Origin: Rhizomys pruinosus
Lineage: Eukaryota > Chordata > Mammalia > Rodentia > Spalacidae
Length of the DNA: 64,000 nt
Assembly (NCBI GenBank): GCA_009823505.1
Contig: VZQC01009967.1
Span: 884,971 to 948,970 of the forward strand
Direction: 5' to 3'
The notes beneath the pieces are model-generated. The model made no database searches. It was not told the origin of the DNA and worked only from the letters and a program-made list of their open reading frames with translations. This document shows positions 49,683 to 61,838 of the stretch, piece after piece; positions within the stretch are counted from its first letter, which is position 1; each line of letters starts with the position of its first letter. Position numbers and translations under genes: made by a program.

Positions 49683-50215
49683 GATCCTTTTTCACTATAC
49701 ATTTTATTGACTTTTGTGCATTTTATACAAAACATCTTAATCATCTTTATACCCCCTCCCTATCCACAGTCCCCATAGCCCCCCCCCACACACACACAAG
49801 ATTTCATGTTAAGGCCTATTGAGTCAAGTCAGTGTGTCCAGATGGTCTTTAGTACAACTTCATCCAATGGAGTCTAGTCAGGCTGCCTAGATTTTCTCCC
49901 TTAAAGAAGATAAACTCTCCCACATCCAAAAGTAATGGGCTGCCAATAATTCTTCATTTCGTTTCCTCAGTTATATTGTGGTTGTTTTTTCTGATTGACT
50001 TAGTATGGGTCTTGTACATGGTGACACCATTGTTTTAAGTTCATATGGGCAAGTTCTCAGAGGCCTGGAAGATTCAGTTTCCTTTTGATCATTCACCAAC
50101 ATTGCCTTTCACCATCTTTCTGTCCTATCTTCCTGAATGTTCCCTGAGCCATGGGTGGGTGAGGTTTAATATATACTTTGTCAACTATGCTTTATCATCT
50201 ATCAAGACCATTCTG
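49683..50215 (-). mobile_element. Probable L1 3'UTR-like fragment, antisense
   Basis: The stretch starts ttttcactatacattttatt and continues with pyrimidine-rich text (ataccccctccctatccaca), as in antisense L1 3' ends. Borders and family are uncertain. Confidence 0.4.
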
Positions 50216-50345
50216 AACTGGATATGCTGCACATGACTTTAATCCCAGCACTCCAGAGGCAGAGTCAGGTGGATCTCTTTAAGTTGGAGGTTAAGTGAGC
50301 TCCATCTAGGGCTGTATAGTGAGACCCTGTCAAACAAACAAACAA
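50216..50345 (+). mobile_element. Old B1 SINE
   Basis: Sense copy gactttaatcccagcactcc to gtatagtgagaccctgtcaa with a CAAA-type tail. Confidence 0.75.
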
Positions 50346-51691
50346 GAAACCATTCTGCATATTTTCTCTTACATAATGTTGATACACCAAGTCATATTTC
50401 TTGTCAGGTTAGGACATTTTCAGATTCAGTAACTTTTAATTGGTTATAATATATTCTGTTTAACACCCAAACATAATTTGTGCTAAAGTAAATTTTAAAA
50501 CAATGAATTCAAATCCAGGATAAACTCAAATTCATTACTGAATAAGTTTGCGATGTATTAGTATTTTCCTGGACAAAAGAGTCAGTAGGCTGTGGAGTGC
50601 ACACATGCATGTGAGTTGGTGGCTATAGGAATGAGAGAAATCCTACTGAGAGCAAAGAAATAACAGATATGCTGAAGAGAAAGCGAGGAGATCATCAGAA
50701 ACACAGAAAGCAATCTGACTGTTCACCCCACTTGTCTGGCTCTGATAGAGCCTATTACACCCTGTTCTGGTATACCCTGGGTTCCATTAGCAAAACCTCA
50801 TGACTGAGCTGAATCTACAGTAAGCAATTTGTTCCAATCAGACTATGGAAAAGCATTCACTCTCATTGGAGAGAAGACTCACCAATAATGCAAGTTTCAA
50901 GAGGGAGGATATTCATCTGATAGTCAAATGATCATTTTCAGCATGCAGAACAAAGCTTGTTTGTATCACTGGATCTATATAGGGACCACCCACTTGGCTT
51001 ACAATTGAAGCTGAAGCTTTGGGCAACACATGAGCACTGACATTTTAGTACTTAGCCGTTGGGCTTCTCAGGTTCAACCATGGTTAAGAAGAAGTGATTT
51101 TGAGGCTCCATGTGCCCATCACTGATACTATTTAATAATAGTAACACTGACTGTCACTGCAATCTAAACTACAACTCTCATTTTATACGGCTTTGCTTAT
51201 TAATTTTAGCAGCTTCTCTCTAACTTCCTAAGAAATATTTTCAAATGATTCCCATGAAATTCACAAGTAGTTTGCTCACACAACCATCCTCAGTGAGCTT
51301 CATATCCAGTACCTCTGAAACTTCTTTCAAACTGAAAAAAAAATTCATTCCATTAGACACTCAGATATAAATCCAAAGCTCCCTTGACCTCTAACAGAAA
51401 ATAATTAAGTCAATTATACAAATCCATTTAAATAGATTTCATCCAGCACTCAGCATCATGGCTCTCGACTTCCAGATGACATTGTAGTGTTGTTCCCAGT
51501 GAACAGCCTGCTAGATGGGGGCATTTGAAACAGCTGGAGAATGTCAGACTTGCCAGTCTCAGCAAGATGACAATTTCTTCCCTATGGATTTATCTGAATT
51601 TCACTACTAAAAAGCATACTCAGATTTTGTCTCACTCAGAAGGCTCGCCATTTCGGCACGTTTACATATAGCCATTAAAAACAAAATGTGA

Positions 51692-51943
51692 GGGGCTGGA
51701 GAGATAGCCTAGTGGTTAAGAGCACCGACTGCTCTTGTGGAGGACCCGGGTTCGATCCTCAGCACCCACATGGCGGCTGAGAACCGTCTGTAACTCCAAT
51801 TCCAGGAGAACTCCAGTTCCAGGGGAATCCGAGACCCTCTTCTGACCTCCGTGGCATTGCACGACACGGGTGCACAAACCTACATGCAGACAGTACATTC
51901 ATACACATACAAAAATAAATAAAATTTTTAAAAAAACAAAAAA
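51692..51943 (+). mobile_element. B2 SINE, long form, next to an Itgbl1 exon
   Basis: Full-length copy with target duplication aaaacaaaatgtga at 51678-51691 and 51944-51957. It lies only about 50 bp downstream (on the gene strand) of the donor of the 51997-52143 exon. Confidence 0.95.
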
Positions 51944-51996
51944 AAAACAAAATGTGATTATTTCACTCAAAAATTTTGAAGAGATGTACTTCTTAC

Positions 51997-52143
51997 CTGC
52001 ATTGGAGCAGATGACATCTTGAGAATTCTTGCACATCTGGCTGCTCATTTTCTTTGTCAGGTTACAGTTCCTTGGGTACTGGCAAGCTTCCCCAGACCAG
52101 CCTACATCACACTTGCACTTGCCGCAGTCACAAGTGCCATGGC
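51997..52143 (-). CDS. Itgbl1: Itgbl1 exon (probable exon 3), I-EGF repeat
   Basis: This 147-bp exon is phase 1 at both ends. The acceptor reads ...aatcctcag and the donor gtaag. It translates as [18 protein letters not shown], then [18 protein letters not shown], then [14 protein letters not shown], with eight cysteines in I-EGF spacing. NLT is an N-glycosylation sequon. The split glycine codons at both borders join cleanly to the next exon, which starts GTCHCG. This is the most upstream Itgbl1 exon in the window. I found no exon for the preceding repeat between 52144 and 64000, so intron 2 is longer than 11.8 kb. The frame is intact with no stop or frameshift. The acceptor has a weak pyrimidine tract. 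Confidence 0.95.
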
Positions 52144-52384
52144 CTGAGGATTCAACAACACCTGGTGAGATTCACATCGTTTTCTCAAGGAAAGGTTCAC
52201 TGTAGCAAAAACTCGTAAAGGTGGTGCTGGTCAAGAGAGTGCTGCAATGGCTTCAAGTGCACCCTCTAGGACTGGCTGGGTGGTAATGCATATTTATTTC
52301 AATAGTCAACGTTGATACACACAAAATTAAATGAATTTACAGAGACATGGGAAAATGAAAAGAAAGTCTAATAAACCAGAGTAA

Positions 52385-53083
52385 ATAAAATACCAAAGCT
52401 AATGGAGAGCAGTGTGGAGAAGCCTTGAAAGACTCAAAATGAGCTTGCCACCTGACCCAGCCATACCACTCCTGGGCATGTACCCACAAGACTCATCTTA
52501 CCACAGAGATACAAGCACAGCCATGTCTATTGCAGCTATGTTCACAATAGCAAAAAGCTGGAACCAACCCAAGTGCCCTTCAACTGACGAGTGGATAGAG
52601 AAAATGTGGTACATCTACACAATAGAGTTCTATGCAGCAGTAAAGAAAGATAACATCATGAACTTTGTAGGTAAATGGATGGAACTAGAAGATATTATGT
52701 TAAGTGAAGTAACACAGTTCCATAAAAACAAATTATGAATGGTATCCCTCATCTGTGGATGCTAGCGCCAGTTACCTAGTTGTAAGTATTTCTTATGCAT
52801 GGCCCCTTGAGCTTTTGTCCAAGTATTTGGGAGTGATGCATATTGGAAAGAACAGCAACAACAACAACAGAAAAGACTGCATCAAAGAACTGACTGAAAT
52901 GGTGAACTTCTGCTCAAAACAGTCAACTTCCACATAGAGAATTTTGAGAAAGACTGAGAAAAAGATGAATAACTTGTTTGGCAGAATGCATGAGCTCTGG
53001 TGGGGTGGGGGGTAGGTCGGGGACATAGGTCTATATTTGATTAGTAATCTAATCTTGTACAAAAATAAATGTATAATAATAAA
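52385..53083 (+). mobile_element. L1 3' fragment ending in an expanded A-rich tail
   Basis: Sense L1 ORF2 C-terminal region (PPDPAIPLLGMYPQDSSYHR, FTIAKSWNQPKCPSTDEWIE) is followed by 3'UTR with a GGTGGGG run and a tail that continues as (GAAA)n at 53081-53231. It is 5' truncated, with no ORF1. Confidence 0.85.
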
Positions 53084-53105
53084 GAAAGAAAGAACAAAAG
53101 AATGA

Positions 53106-53153
<48 letters not shown>

Positions 53154-53165
53154 ACAAAAGAATGA

Positions 53166-53229
<64 letters not shown>

Positions 53230-53231
53230 AA
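53081..53231. repeat. (GAAA)n
   Basis: An expanded L1 tail. The variant block gaacaaaagaatgaaagaaa occurs twice, near 53092 and 53152. Confidence 0.97.
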
Positions 53232-54624
53232 TCTGCCTAGTAACTTAGAATTTGAGACAGAAGCCCTGTACAAGTAATTATATTTAACTGTACCGTATAA
53301 TACTTCAAACTACAATCTCTGACTAAACTCATATAAACATCATTAAAGTAAACATTGGCCTACTATTTATTTTATGAGTGTATTTAATATTACTATGAGA
53401 TAACATCAGGATTAAAATTTGAGATAACATCAGCTTCTTAAAAAAAATGTCCACTCCATTATCCAAAAGGGAAGAGACATATTGTTGTAGAAGTGGCTCA
53501 GTCCTCCTTGACTGCAATCATTATTTTGATTTTAGGCAATGCTATCTAAATGTTTATGATCATAGGCTTTATTAAGTCCTATTTGATAAAGCACACTAAT
53601 ATTCTATTGGCTATAAATTAGTATGACTTAAGTACAAAGCATATAAAATAATTGGCTCTTCTTCAAGAACTTATAAACTTTAAATTCAAACCTGAAACAA
53701 TAGAAGATGCATCCATCCGTGTTTGTCCCCTCATGTTGAGTATAGTCTATGACCTATGGGAATAAGATATGAAGCTTCCTGGGTTCCCTGGTCCTTTATC
53801 TGAGCCTTAGGAGTTGAGTAGAGTTTGAATGGGTTGAAAGGAGCTCATTCTTACATACTCAGGATAATAGAACTATGTCTTAATATCTGAACCTTACAAA
53901 CTCTATTGGTTGGAAATATTGACCTCATGCCAAAAGCACTTTGATGTGGCAGGAAAAGGATGCACAAGGTTATTCAGAATGCATGGCTCAGAGGATGTCC
54001 ATTTGGCCATGTTCAGCACAGCCTGAATCTATGTTTGGCTGCAGTTTAAAACTCATCTTTCTGGAGTATAGTCCATTTGCATGTTTCTATTTGTATTGCA
54101 GTTATCAAATAAATTAATTTTATTTTACAAAATAACCATCATAAGCACATTAATTGAAAATTGTTGTATTTATTTTTATCACTTTATGTTCTTTTGATTC
54201 CCCCATAATATTGTCATCTTAGCCAACTTGGTGTCATTGACAAGAAGGAGTGATTGTGCCTATCAGCAATCCAGTCTGTTTACAAAACTGGTAAGCCAAA
54301 TTCTTGAAGTGGCCAAACCATCTTTCAGTCAGTGAAGCATCTTAGATTTGTACTAACTGTTTAATGGCACTAGTATGTTAGGAAAATCACATATATTGCC
54401 ATATTTTCCAGTTGAGTGTGAGGCACTGTGGGTGATTTATCCCAATATAAAGGTTTTATATCAGCACAAAAGGATGTATAATTTACTTAGAGGATAGATA
54501 ACTTTAGTATGGTGATTTGCCAATTCAAGAATACAATGATTATTCAATGTTTCTTTTACATTGGATAAGGATATCATATAACCCAATTTAAAGTGTGTGT
54601 GGGGGGTGTATAAGAGATGCTTAG

Positions 54625-55680
54625 AAAATGAATCACTCAAAAGATAGAGCAAAAAACTGAATAGAGACTTCACAGAGGAGGAATTAGAGATGCCTGAGAA
54701 ACATCTTAAAAACTGTTCAACGTCACTAATAATTAGGGAAATGCAAATTAAGACCACTCTAAGATATCATCTCACTCTGATAAGTCTGGCCAGGATCAGG
54801 AAAACAAATGATGCCAAGTGCTGGAGAGGTTATGGGGAAAGGAGAACACTCATCCATTTCTGGTGGGAATGTAAACTTGTACAGCCACTATGGAAAGCAG
54901 TGTGGAGAACCCTTGGAAGACTCAAAATGAGCTTGCCATTTGACCCAGTCATACCACTCCTGGGTATATACCCACAAGACTCATCTTACTGCAGAAATAC
55001 ATGCACAGCTATGTTTATTGCAGCTCTGTTCACAATAGCAAAAAGCTGGAACCAACCCTCAACTGACGAGTGGATAGAGAAAATGTGATACATGTACACA
55101 ATGGAGTTCTATGCAGCAGTAAAGAAAGACAACATCATGAACTTTGCAGGTAAATGGATGGATCTAGAAGATAATATATTAAGTGAAGTAACACAGTCCC
55201 AGAAAAACAAACGATGAATGGTATGCCTCATCTGTGGATGCTTATAAGCGCCAATAACCCAGTGGTAAATATTCCTTGTGGAGAGGGATGCATATTAAAA
55301 GAACAACAACAGAAAGACTGCATCAGAAAACTGACTGAAATGATGAATCAGAAAATGTGGTACATGTACACAATGGAGTTCTATGCAGCAGTAAAGAAAG
55401 ACAACATCATGAACTTTGCAGGTAAATGGATGGATCTAGAAGATAATATATTAAGTGAAGTAACACAGTCCCAGAAAAACAAACGATGAATGGTATGCCT
55501 CATCTGTGGATGCTTATAAGCGCCAATAACCCAGTGGTAAATATTCCTTGTGGAGAGGGATGCATATTAAAAGAACAACAACAGAAAGACTGCATCAGAA
55601 AACTGACTGAAATGGTGAATCAGGAGGGGTGGGAGGGGTGGGAGAGGGACACAGATCTATATTCTATTAATATATATTTA
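54625..55680 (+). mobile_element. L1 3' fragment with an internal tandem duplication
   Basis: Sense L1 ORF2 C-terminal region (EKHLKNCSTSLIIREMQIKT, TLIHFWWECKLVQPLWKAVW, FTIAKSWNQPSTDEWIEKM) leads into a 3'UTR start with a GGGGTGGGA run at about 55624-55645. The block 55079-55350 is repeated at 55351-55622. No poly-A tail is seen at its end. Confidence 0.85.
55079..55622 (+). repeat. 272-bp tandem duplication, two copies, inside L1
   Basis: Copies 55079-55350 and 55351-55622 are almost identical. The differences I see are gtgata versus gtggta near the start and atgatg versus atggtg near the end. Both contain the ORF2 C-terminus (FYAAVKKDNIMNFAGKWMD). Confidence 0.95.
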
Positions 55681-55684
55681 ATTG

Positions 55685-57690
55685 ACATGAGTTCAACAAG
55701 TACCCAATTTTGCCCAGACTTTGTCTACAGGTTACATGGTGTTTTAGGACTTAGTAAAAGTAAATATGTGTATATTAAAAAACATTGGTTTAAAGGTTTT
55801 GATAAAAATGGTAATGCATCTGAATTAATTGGAAATATAAATTGTTGTCCACATTTGATTTACTTAAAATCTGTATAACAATAACTTTGGGCTTGACACA
55901 TATAAATGTTCTAATTTTTCTGTTGTATAGTATCATCTTGTCGAATTCTCTTTTACCTATAGGATGATTTAACTTAAGGAATTAAGTTTGCTTCCCAAGT
56001 TAATGACATACAGTCACCCAAAACAGCTTGGGTGAATTTGATGAAATCTGCGCCTTGATTCCTGCCTATAGGTATGTGTACTACAACTGCCTTTTTGAGA
56101 CTCATGGGTCAAAAAATAAAAACCTAAAATAAAAAGGGGGGATACAGATATATATGAAATCTTCTTGTCAAAAACTTTGCAATTTAAATCTTAAAACTAA
56201 CTACAGGAAAAGATTTGTATGTTCCCACAGGTCACAGATCAAAATGTCACCAACTTAACAGCTGAGAAAGAAAAGATACAGCTTTGCATTGTGTAGGATG
56301 TACCAGAAAGTGCCAGCAGAAAGGTTTGCCTGAATGAACATTGAAAGGAAGAAAAGCCTCAGACTGCTACAGACATCAAACCCCTCTGTGGATCCTACTT
56401 GTAACAACTGTTTATAATGAGTCCTAACGAACCTTACCTTTTAGGTGCCACAAAGTTTTAATAAGAGAGACTTTCTTACCTCCCCTTCATAGAACAAGGA
56501 GGAATATGATGATGATTAGGTCATTTTCTAACTGTAAATTGGAATCAACTGTTATAGAGGTAATCTCTTATAAAATAGGTAAAACTGCCATCTTCAATTG
56601 ACTGATAGACATAGGAACTGTGAAAAGGATTATTCTCCATTTAGAACCAAATATAACACTAAAGTCTCCTTAAGCTGTGCATTTAAGCAAAATATATTAA
56701 TACAGGAGAGCTCTGATATCAGCAATGGATTATTCTACCAAGGAGATGTTGGCCAGGAGATCCAAGCCCTCCCTCCCCCAAAAGGTAAAGGCTTCTTGCC
56801 TGTAAACTGGGATACCTGCAAGAAGAGAGGTGAATAAGGCCTTGCTGTCGAAGACCTGTTGTAAGCATGGGAAAGTTGTATTGCAACTGCACTTGCAAGT
56901 GTACAGTTGGTCTCTGGAATACCAGAGAGTGTTACCAAAGGCCACTAAACCAATAAAGCAAATACAGGTCTTCTTGAGTCAAGCAAGACTCCTCCATCAG
57001 CACCAGCTACATCTCACCTGCCTGGAAATACTGTGCAGCAGTGGTAGCCATATGCCTGTATATCCCAAATCTAATTGGCTATTAGCTCTCTCATTGGAGG
57101 AATAACCCACAGCTGATGCCACAAGCTTACATCCTCTAGTGGTTAGGAGATATTATAAGTCACAGTAAGACCCTGTCATATTTTACAGAAAAAACATAAT
57201 TCATGGATTAACATACCATCCAAACATCTGTGTCTATATCAAAGTAACCTACCATAACAATTAGTACTGTTTAAATACCTATATATCTAATTGCTTGTGC
57301 TTCATTAGTAGGATTTAAAGTTTATTCTTGGACAAACTCTCAGCCCATGAAAGGAAATAGCCAGAATTGACTAGAGTCCAAAATGACATCTCCAGAGAAA
57401 GTAGACTATTTTTCCTCTCGTCCACCTGTGCCCCTTTTCTAAGCCTAGGGAACAATCTGTGGTAGAATGTAAGGGCTGCGATTGGGGTGAATGGTGAAAC
57501 TACAGCAATATAGATTGGACACTTATTTGATCAACTTGATTGTACATACAAGCCCCCGCCCCAGCTGGGTGGTGGGACCCTTGGGCTGTGTGGGTTTGGG
57601 CGCAACTGCTTGCAAATTGGTTTTACATGAATGATGCTTGTACTCATAAATTATTATTTATTGTCAAAAAATGAAAAAATAAAGAGAAAA
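55685..57690 (+). mobile_element. ERV-like or unclassified repeat, long copy
   Basis: Directly after an L1 fragment comes about 2 kb of repeat-like sequence. It includes a polypurine run aaaaaggggggatac near 56131-56145, as found before a 3' LTR. From about 56838 to 57690 it is the long copy of the family also at 13160-13795 and 60331-61312. It ends in an A-rich tail. No intact gag, pol or env can be read, and the ERV label rests on the purine tract and general character only. Confidence 0.45.
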
Positions 57691-57813
57691 AAATTTATAT
57701 ATGAAAATATTATAAAGAAAATTCTTGATGTGTATGTTAAATAAAGAGTAAAAAGTTTGTGAAACAAAAAATAGAAAATGACAATTTTTGTAAATCAAAG
57801 ATTATAATTTTTT

Positions 57814-57959
57814 TGTCTTTTTGAGAAGGGTCTCCCTGTAGCTCCAGCTGTCCTGGAACTCACTATGTAGACCAGGCTGGCCTTGAACTCACAGAGATCC
57901 TCCTGCCTCTGCCTCCTAAGTGCTGGGATTAAAGACATGTGCCCCCATGTCCAGAAAAT
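57814..57959 (-). mobile_element. B1 SINE
   Basis: Antisense copy with target duplication attataatttttt at 57801-57813 and 57960-57972. Confidence 0.95.
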
Positions 57960-58212
57960 ATTATAATTTTTTCAAGAGGTTTAAAAACTTGAGAGAAGGA
58001 AAACCTAGATGACAGAAAGAGACCCATCCATTCTTAACTGACCCAATGAATCATTAGTGGAACAAGGTTCTAAGGCATTTATTCCCCACAGGGCTCCAGA
58101 GAGGCATAGGTTCTATTCCAGTATGATATCATCTTAACTAATTCTACATTGAAGACTCTGTTTCTAGACAAATCATGTTTACAGGCACCGGGTGTTAGAA
58201 CTTCTTATATGT

Positions 58213-58256
58213 TGTTATGTTATGTTATGTTATGTTATGTTATGTTATGTTATGTT
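58213..58256. repeat. (TGTTA)n pentamer
   Basis: About eight uninterrupted TTATG-type units. Confidence 0.97.
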
Positions 58257-58274
58257 CAACCCACAGAAGATGCA

Positions 58275-58345
58275 GATATATATAGATATAGATATAGATA
58301 TAGATACATAGATATATAGATATCTGCATATATATATATATATCC
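58275..58345. repeat. (GATATA)n / (TA)n
   Basis: GATATA units followed by TA units. Confidence 0.93.
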
Positions 58346-59284
58346 CTACTCTTCCTAATCCAAATTCAAGTAAAGGGTGGGACCACTCTTTCTTGTTAGA
58401 CAGGGAACTAACTAAAAAGTGCAGCCAACAAGCCCTATTCCTCCTTTCATCTGCCCTGCCTGGAATGTTCTGAAAACTGTTAGGACCTCCCATCACCATA
58501 CTATGTCATTACCTATAGTTCTATAATTCTGACCCAAATAGTTATTAAAGCACCACTTACTTCAGTCTCGAGAGTCAGGACTGTCATAAGCCTGAGAACA
58601 GGCCACACTTGAAAGTGATTGGCAACTTTAGCGTAACAAGTTCCTCATCCCAGGCAGTTTAAGCTAAGAAAGAAGACCATACCATTTCCAGGATCCAGGA
58701 GGCCACATTTCCTTTGACCCAGCCATGCCACTTGATCACCACTGTGATCACAGATTGTTGTGTGTCAAACTGTAAACCCTAAAGCCCTGTGTCACAGCAC
58801 AGAAATCCTATAACCGAGGTCAACATCAAGTCCTAGCCAGAGTAGTAATGTCCAACTCTGGCTATATAACACATTCCAGCTGTTCCTTCTCTAGAACTTC
58901 CATTTACACAACTCCTAAATGCAGTTTTTAAATGAATAATCTAAAATACTTGAGAATAAATCATCAGACAAGTTTCTAAGGAGTCAAGGAAAAACAAACA
59001 CAGGCAAGAAAAAATGTCAGAGAAGAGCAAAGCAGCTCAACAACTCCCGAGCTACGGCAGTGGGGATGATGATGTGAAAGGCTCTTTTCGATCTTCCCAG
59101 GCTCCTCGGTGATGAAGCTAGTCACTTGGAAGGGAAAATAAGCTACTCTGGAGTACAACATCAGATCTTTGGTTTGCTTCCTGGGGAAGAAAGCAGAGGT
59201 CTGATCTCCCAGCTAATATTTCTCTCTTGTACTGATAAGTAAAAGGCATCCTCACAAAGTAATGTGTCCCCACAGCTACCCCTT

Positions 59285-61420
59285 CCTGTTACTTCACGAT
59301 GCTTTTATAACGATCTTTTTACTGATTTGAAAAATTCATACAAAATTTTCGATGACATAAATGTGATCTAAAGACCCTCTTCATTCTTTCCATCCACACC
59401 TCACTCTCCACCTAACCTCATCTCCTCTGTTACAATTTACATTTAAAAAGACCTGCAAAGCCCAATCTATGTTTCCTAAATGGCCTTAGGTGTGAGTCTA
59501 TCCTCTGGAGTCTGGTCAAACTTCAGGGTGTTACACAAGTAAGGAAAACTGACTCTCTCACAGCATCTACAATTGTCAATAGAGCCTCAGCTAAGGCTTC
59601 CTGCCCATCTCCCTAACCTGTGCTGGCCTCATGTCTGGCTTGGGCTTACACAGATCTTGTACATGCTGTCATAAATACTGCAGGTTCCTTTGTTCAACTA
59701 TCTTGTGGTGTCCAGACCTCACCAAGACCTCGGATTCATCTACCACTTCTGGCTCTTATAATCTCTCCACTTCTTCTTTCATAATGATCTCCAAGCCTTG
59801 GGAGGAGAAGGTGTAATACAGGTGTTTCATATAGTGCTGAGTCCTCCACAGTCCCTTATTCCCTGTACACTGACAGAGAATTGTTGGTCTCTGTGTTAAT
59901 GCCCATCTGCTGAAAAAAGAGCCATCTCTGGTGAGAGGTAAGAGATCCCTTAATTTATGGGTATAACAATAAGTCATTATGAGTTAGGTCAATACTATGT
60001 CTATTTAGAAAATAATAGCAATAGGTTCTCCCCTATGGCCTGTGATCTGTCTAGCCACAGGTTGTTGGCCTTGACACCAGTATCAGGTGTGGGCTTAATC
60101 TTGTGAGGGGATTCTTAAATCCAATGAGATGATGTAACCAAAGATGATTGGTTACAACCATAACATGTGTGTCACTATTTCAGGAGTGGCACCTTTTTTT
60201 TTTATTGATGCTTTGTGTATTTCATACATCTTTTTCCAATTCAGTTCAGGCGTATATCCCCTTCCCTTCACCCCGCCCCACCCTTACCCATCCCAGATCA
60301 TGCATTCTGCCATAACTTTTCTGCATCTTTCTGGTTTTTTTTGTTGTTGTTTTGTTTTCATTTTTTTTAACAATAAGTGATAATTTGTGAGTACAAGCAT
60401 CCTTCATGTCAGACCAATTTGCGAGCAGTTCTGCCCAAACCCATACAGCTCATGGGTCCCACCATCCAGCAGGGCGGGGGGGCTTGTATGTTCAATCAAG
60501 TTGATCAAATGAGTGTCCAGTCTATATTGTTGTAGTTTCACCTTTCACCCCAATCGCAGCCCTTACATTCTACCGCGCCCCCTCTTCCGCAGATTGTTCC
60601 CTAGGCTTAGAAAAGGGGCACACGTGGATGAGATGCAAAACAGTCTACTTTCTCCGGAGCTGTTGTCTTGGTCTCTAGTCAATTCTGGCTGTTTTCTTTC
60701 ATGGGCTGCCAGCTTGTCCAGGCATAACCTTTCAATCCTACTAATGAAACACATGCAATTAGATATATAGGTATTTAAACAGTATAATATATAGCTTTTC
60801 GGTCCTACTAATGAAGCACTCGCAATTAGATATATAGGTATTTAAACATTACTAGTTGTTATGGTAGGTTACACTGGTATAGACACAGATGTTTGGATGG
60901 TATGTTAATCCATGAATTACAAGACCTGATATAAACATGGGAAAGATGTATGGAGACCGCACTTGCAAGCATACGGATGACCTCTGGAATGCCAGAGAGT
61001 GTTACCAAAGGCCACTAAACCAATAAAGCAAATATGGGTCTCCTTGAGTCAAGCAAAACCCCTCCATCAGCACCAGCTACACCTCATCTGCCTGGAAATA
61101 CTGTGCAGCAGTGGCAGCCTTATGTCTGTATATCCCAAATCTAATTGGCTATTGGCTCTCTCCTTGGAGGAATAACCCACGGCTGATGCCACAAGCTTAT
61201 ATCCTCTAATGGTTAGGAGATGTTATAAACCACACGATGACCCTGTCATACTTAACAGAAGAAAATGTAATTCATGGATTAACATACCATCCAAACATCT
61301 GTGTCTATACCAAGGAGTGGCACCTTTTGTCAAGCCAGTTCTTATTGCAGCTGGCAGAGTTCACAGCTGGAATATTTTAGATGGATGATGTGAAGGCACT
61401 CCCTTCTTCTGAGTGCTACC
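59285..61420 (-). mobile_element. Rodent L1 3'UTR-like sequence, antisense, split by the chimeric insertion
   Basis: The plus strand carries typical antisense L1 3'UTR wording, for example gttgttggccttgacaccag and tccaatgagatgatg. The chimeric element 60198-61312 splits it, and L1-like sequence resumes at 61329 (gtcaagccagttcttattgc). Outer borders are approximate. Confidence 0.5.
60198..61312 (-). mobile_element. Chimeric retroinsertion: unclassified repeat plus L1 3' tail, 5' part inverted
   Basis: A perfect 16-bp direct repeat aggagtggcacctttt (60182-60197 and 61313-61328) brackets it. Minus-sense, the 3' end is a poly-A (T run from 60194) with an L1 3' tail at about 60207-60330, closely resembling 19590-19740. 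Upstream of that is an unclassified repeat (about 60331-60918). From 60919 to 61312 the same repeat runs on the plus strand, an inverted 5' segment as in twin priming. It contains a partial 67-bp tandem duplication (60737 and 60804). It is nested in a minus-strand L1 3'UTR. Confidence 0.75.
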
Positions 61421-61751
61421 AACTAACTCCTTAGGAAGATGTATCAAGTAGCAAAAGGACATACTGCTTCCAGAGTCCAAATGAAAAGAAACTGTATCAT
61501 CAATATTATAAAACTTTTTTTAAAAAACTCTATTAGTGATGCACAATATACTAACGAAAAGTTATTATACTTTCCTCTGCCAAATATAAGAAAAATGATG
61601 AAACAGACAGCACTTAATCCTCTCTTCCAAATCAACTGATAAAATTGATAAAATCAAGAGATAAAATTCTGACAGTGTACTTGTTAAATTAGCTTTACAT
61701 CTGTGGCCTTGAAACCTCCTGAAGTGTTAAGGAAGAAGAAGACATAACAGA

Positions 61752-61838
61752 GGGTGGTATAGCTCAGTGACAGAGCATTTGCCTAGAACATGCTGAACCT
61801 CGAGTTCAATCATTAGCACAAAGACAAAAATTAAAAAG
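61752..61838 (+). mobile_element. ID SINE (BC1-like, tRNA-derived)
   Basis: The text gggtggtatagctcagtgac, agagcatttgcctagaacat and gagttcaatcattagcacaa follows the ID consensus, with an A-rich tail. Its A and B boxes are decayed, so I do not call it a tRNA gene. Confidence 0.8.

Larger units (their letters stand above)
42632..51996 (-). other. Itgbl1: Itgbl1 intron 3
   Basis: B2s lie at 43161, 45557, 46385, 48340, 49213 and 51692. There are also a B1 at 43630, a B4-like element at 47805 and possible L1 pieces. I see nothing recognisable in 42632-43145, 43775-44405, 44465-45540, 45820-46365, 46645-47455 (it includes a 129-codon open stretch without a domain), 48570-48985 and 50350-51675. Confidence 0.85.

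Noticed and set aside
61752..61838. Possible tRNA gene (gctcagtgacagagcatttg)
   Set aside because: The arms do not pair well, the anticodon region is lost and an A-rich tail follows. It is an ID SINE.
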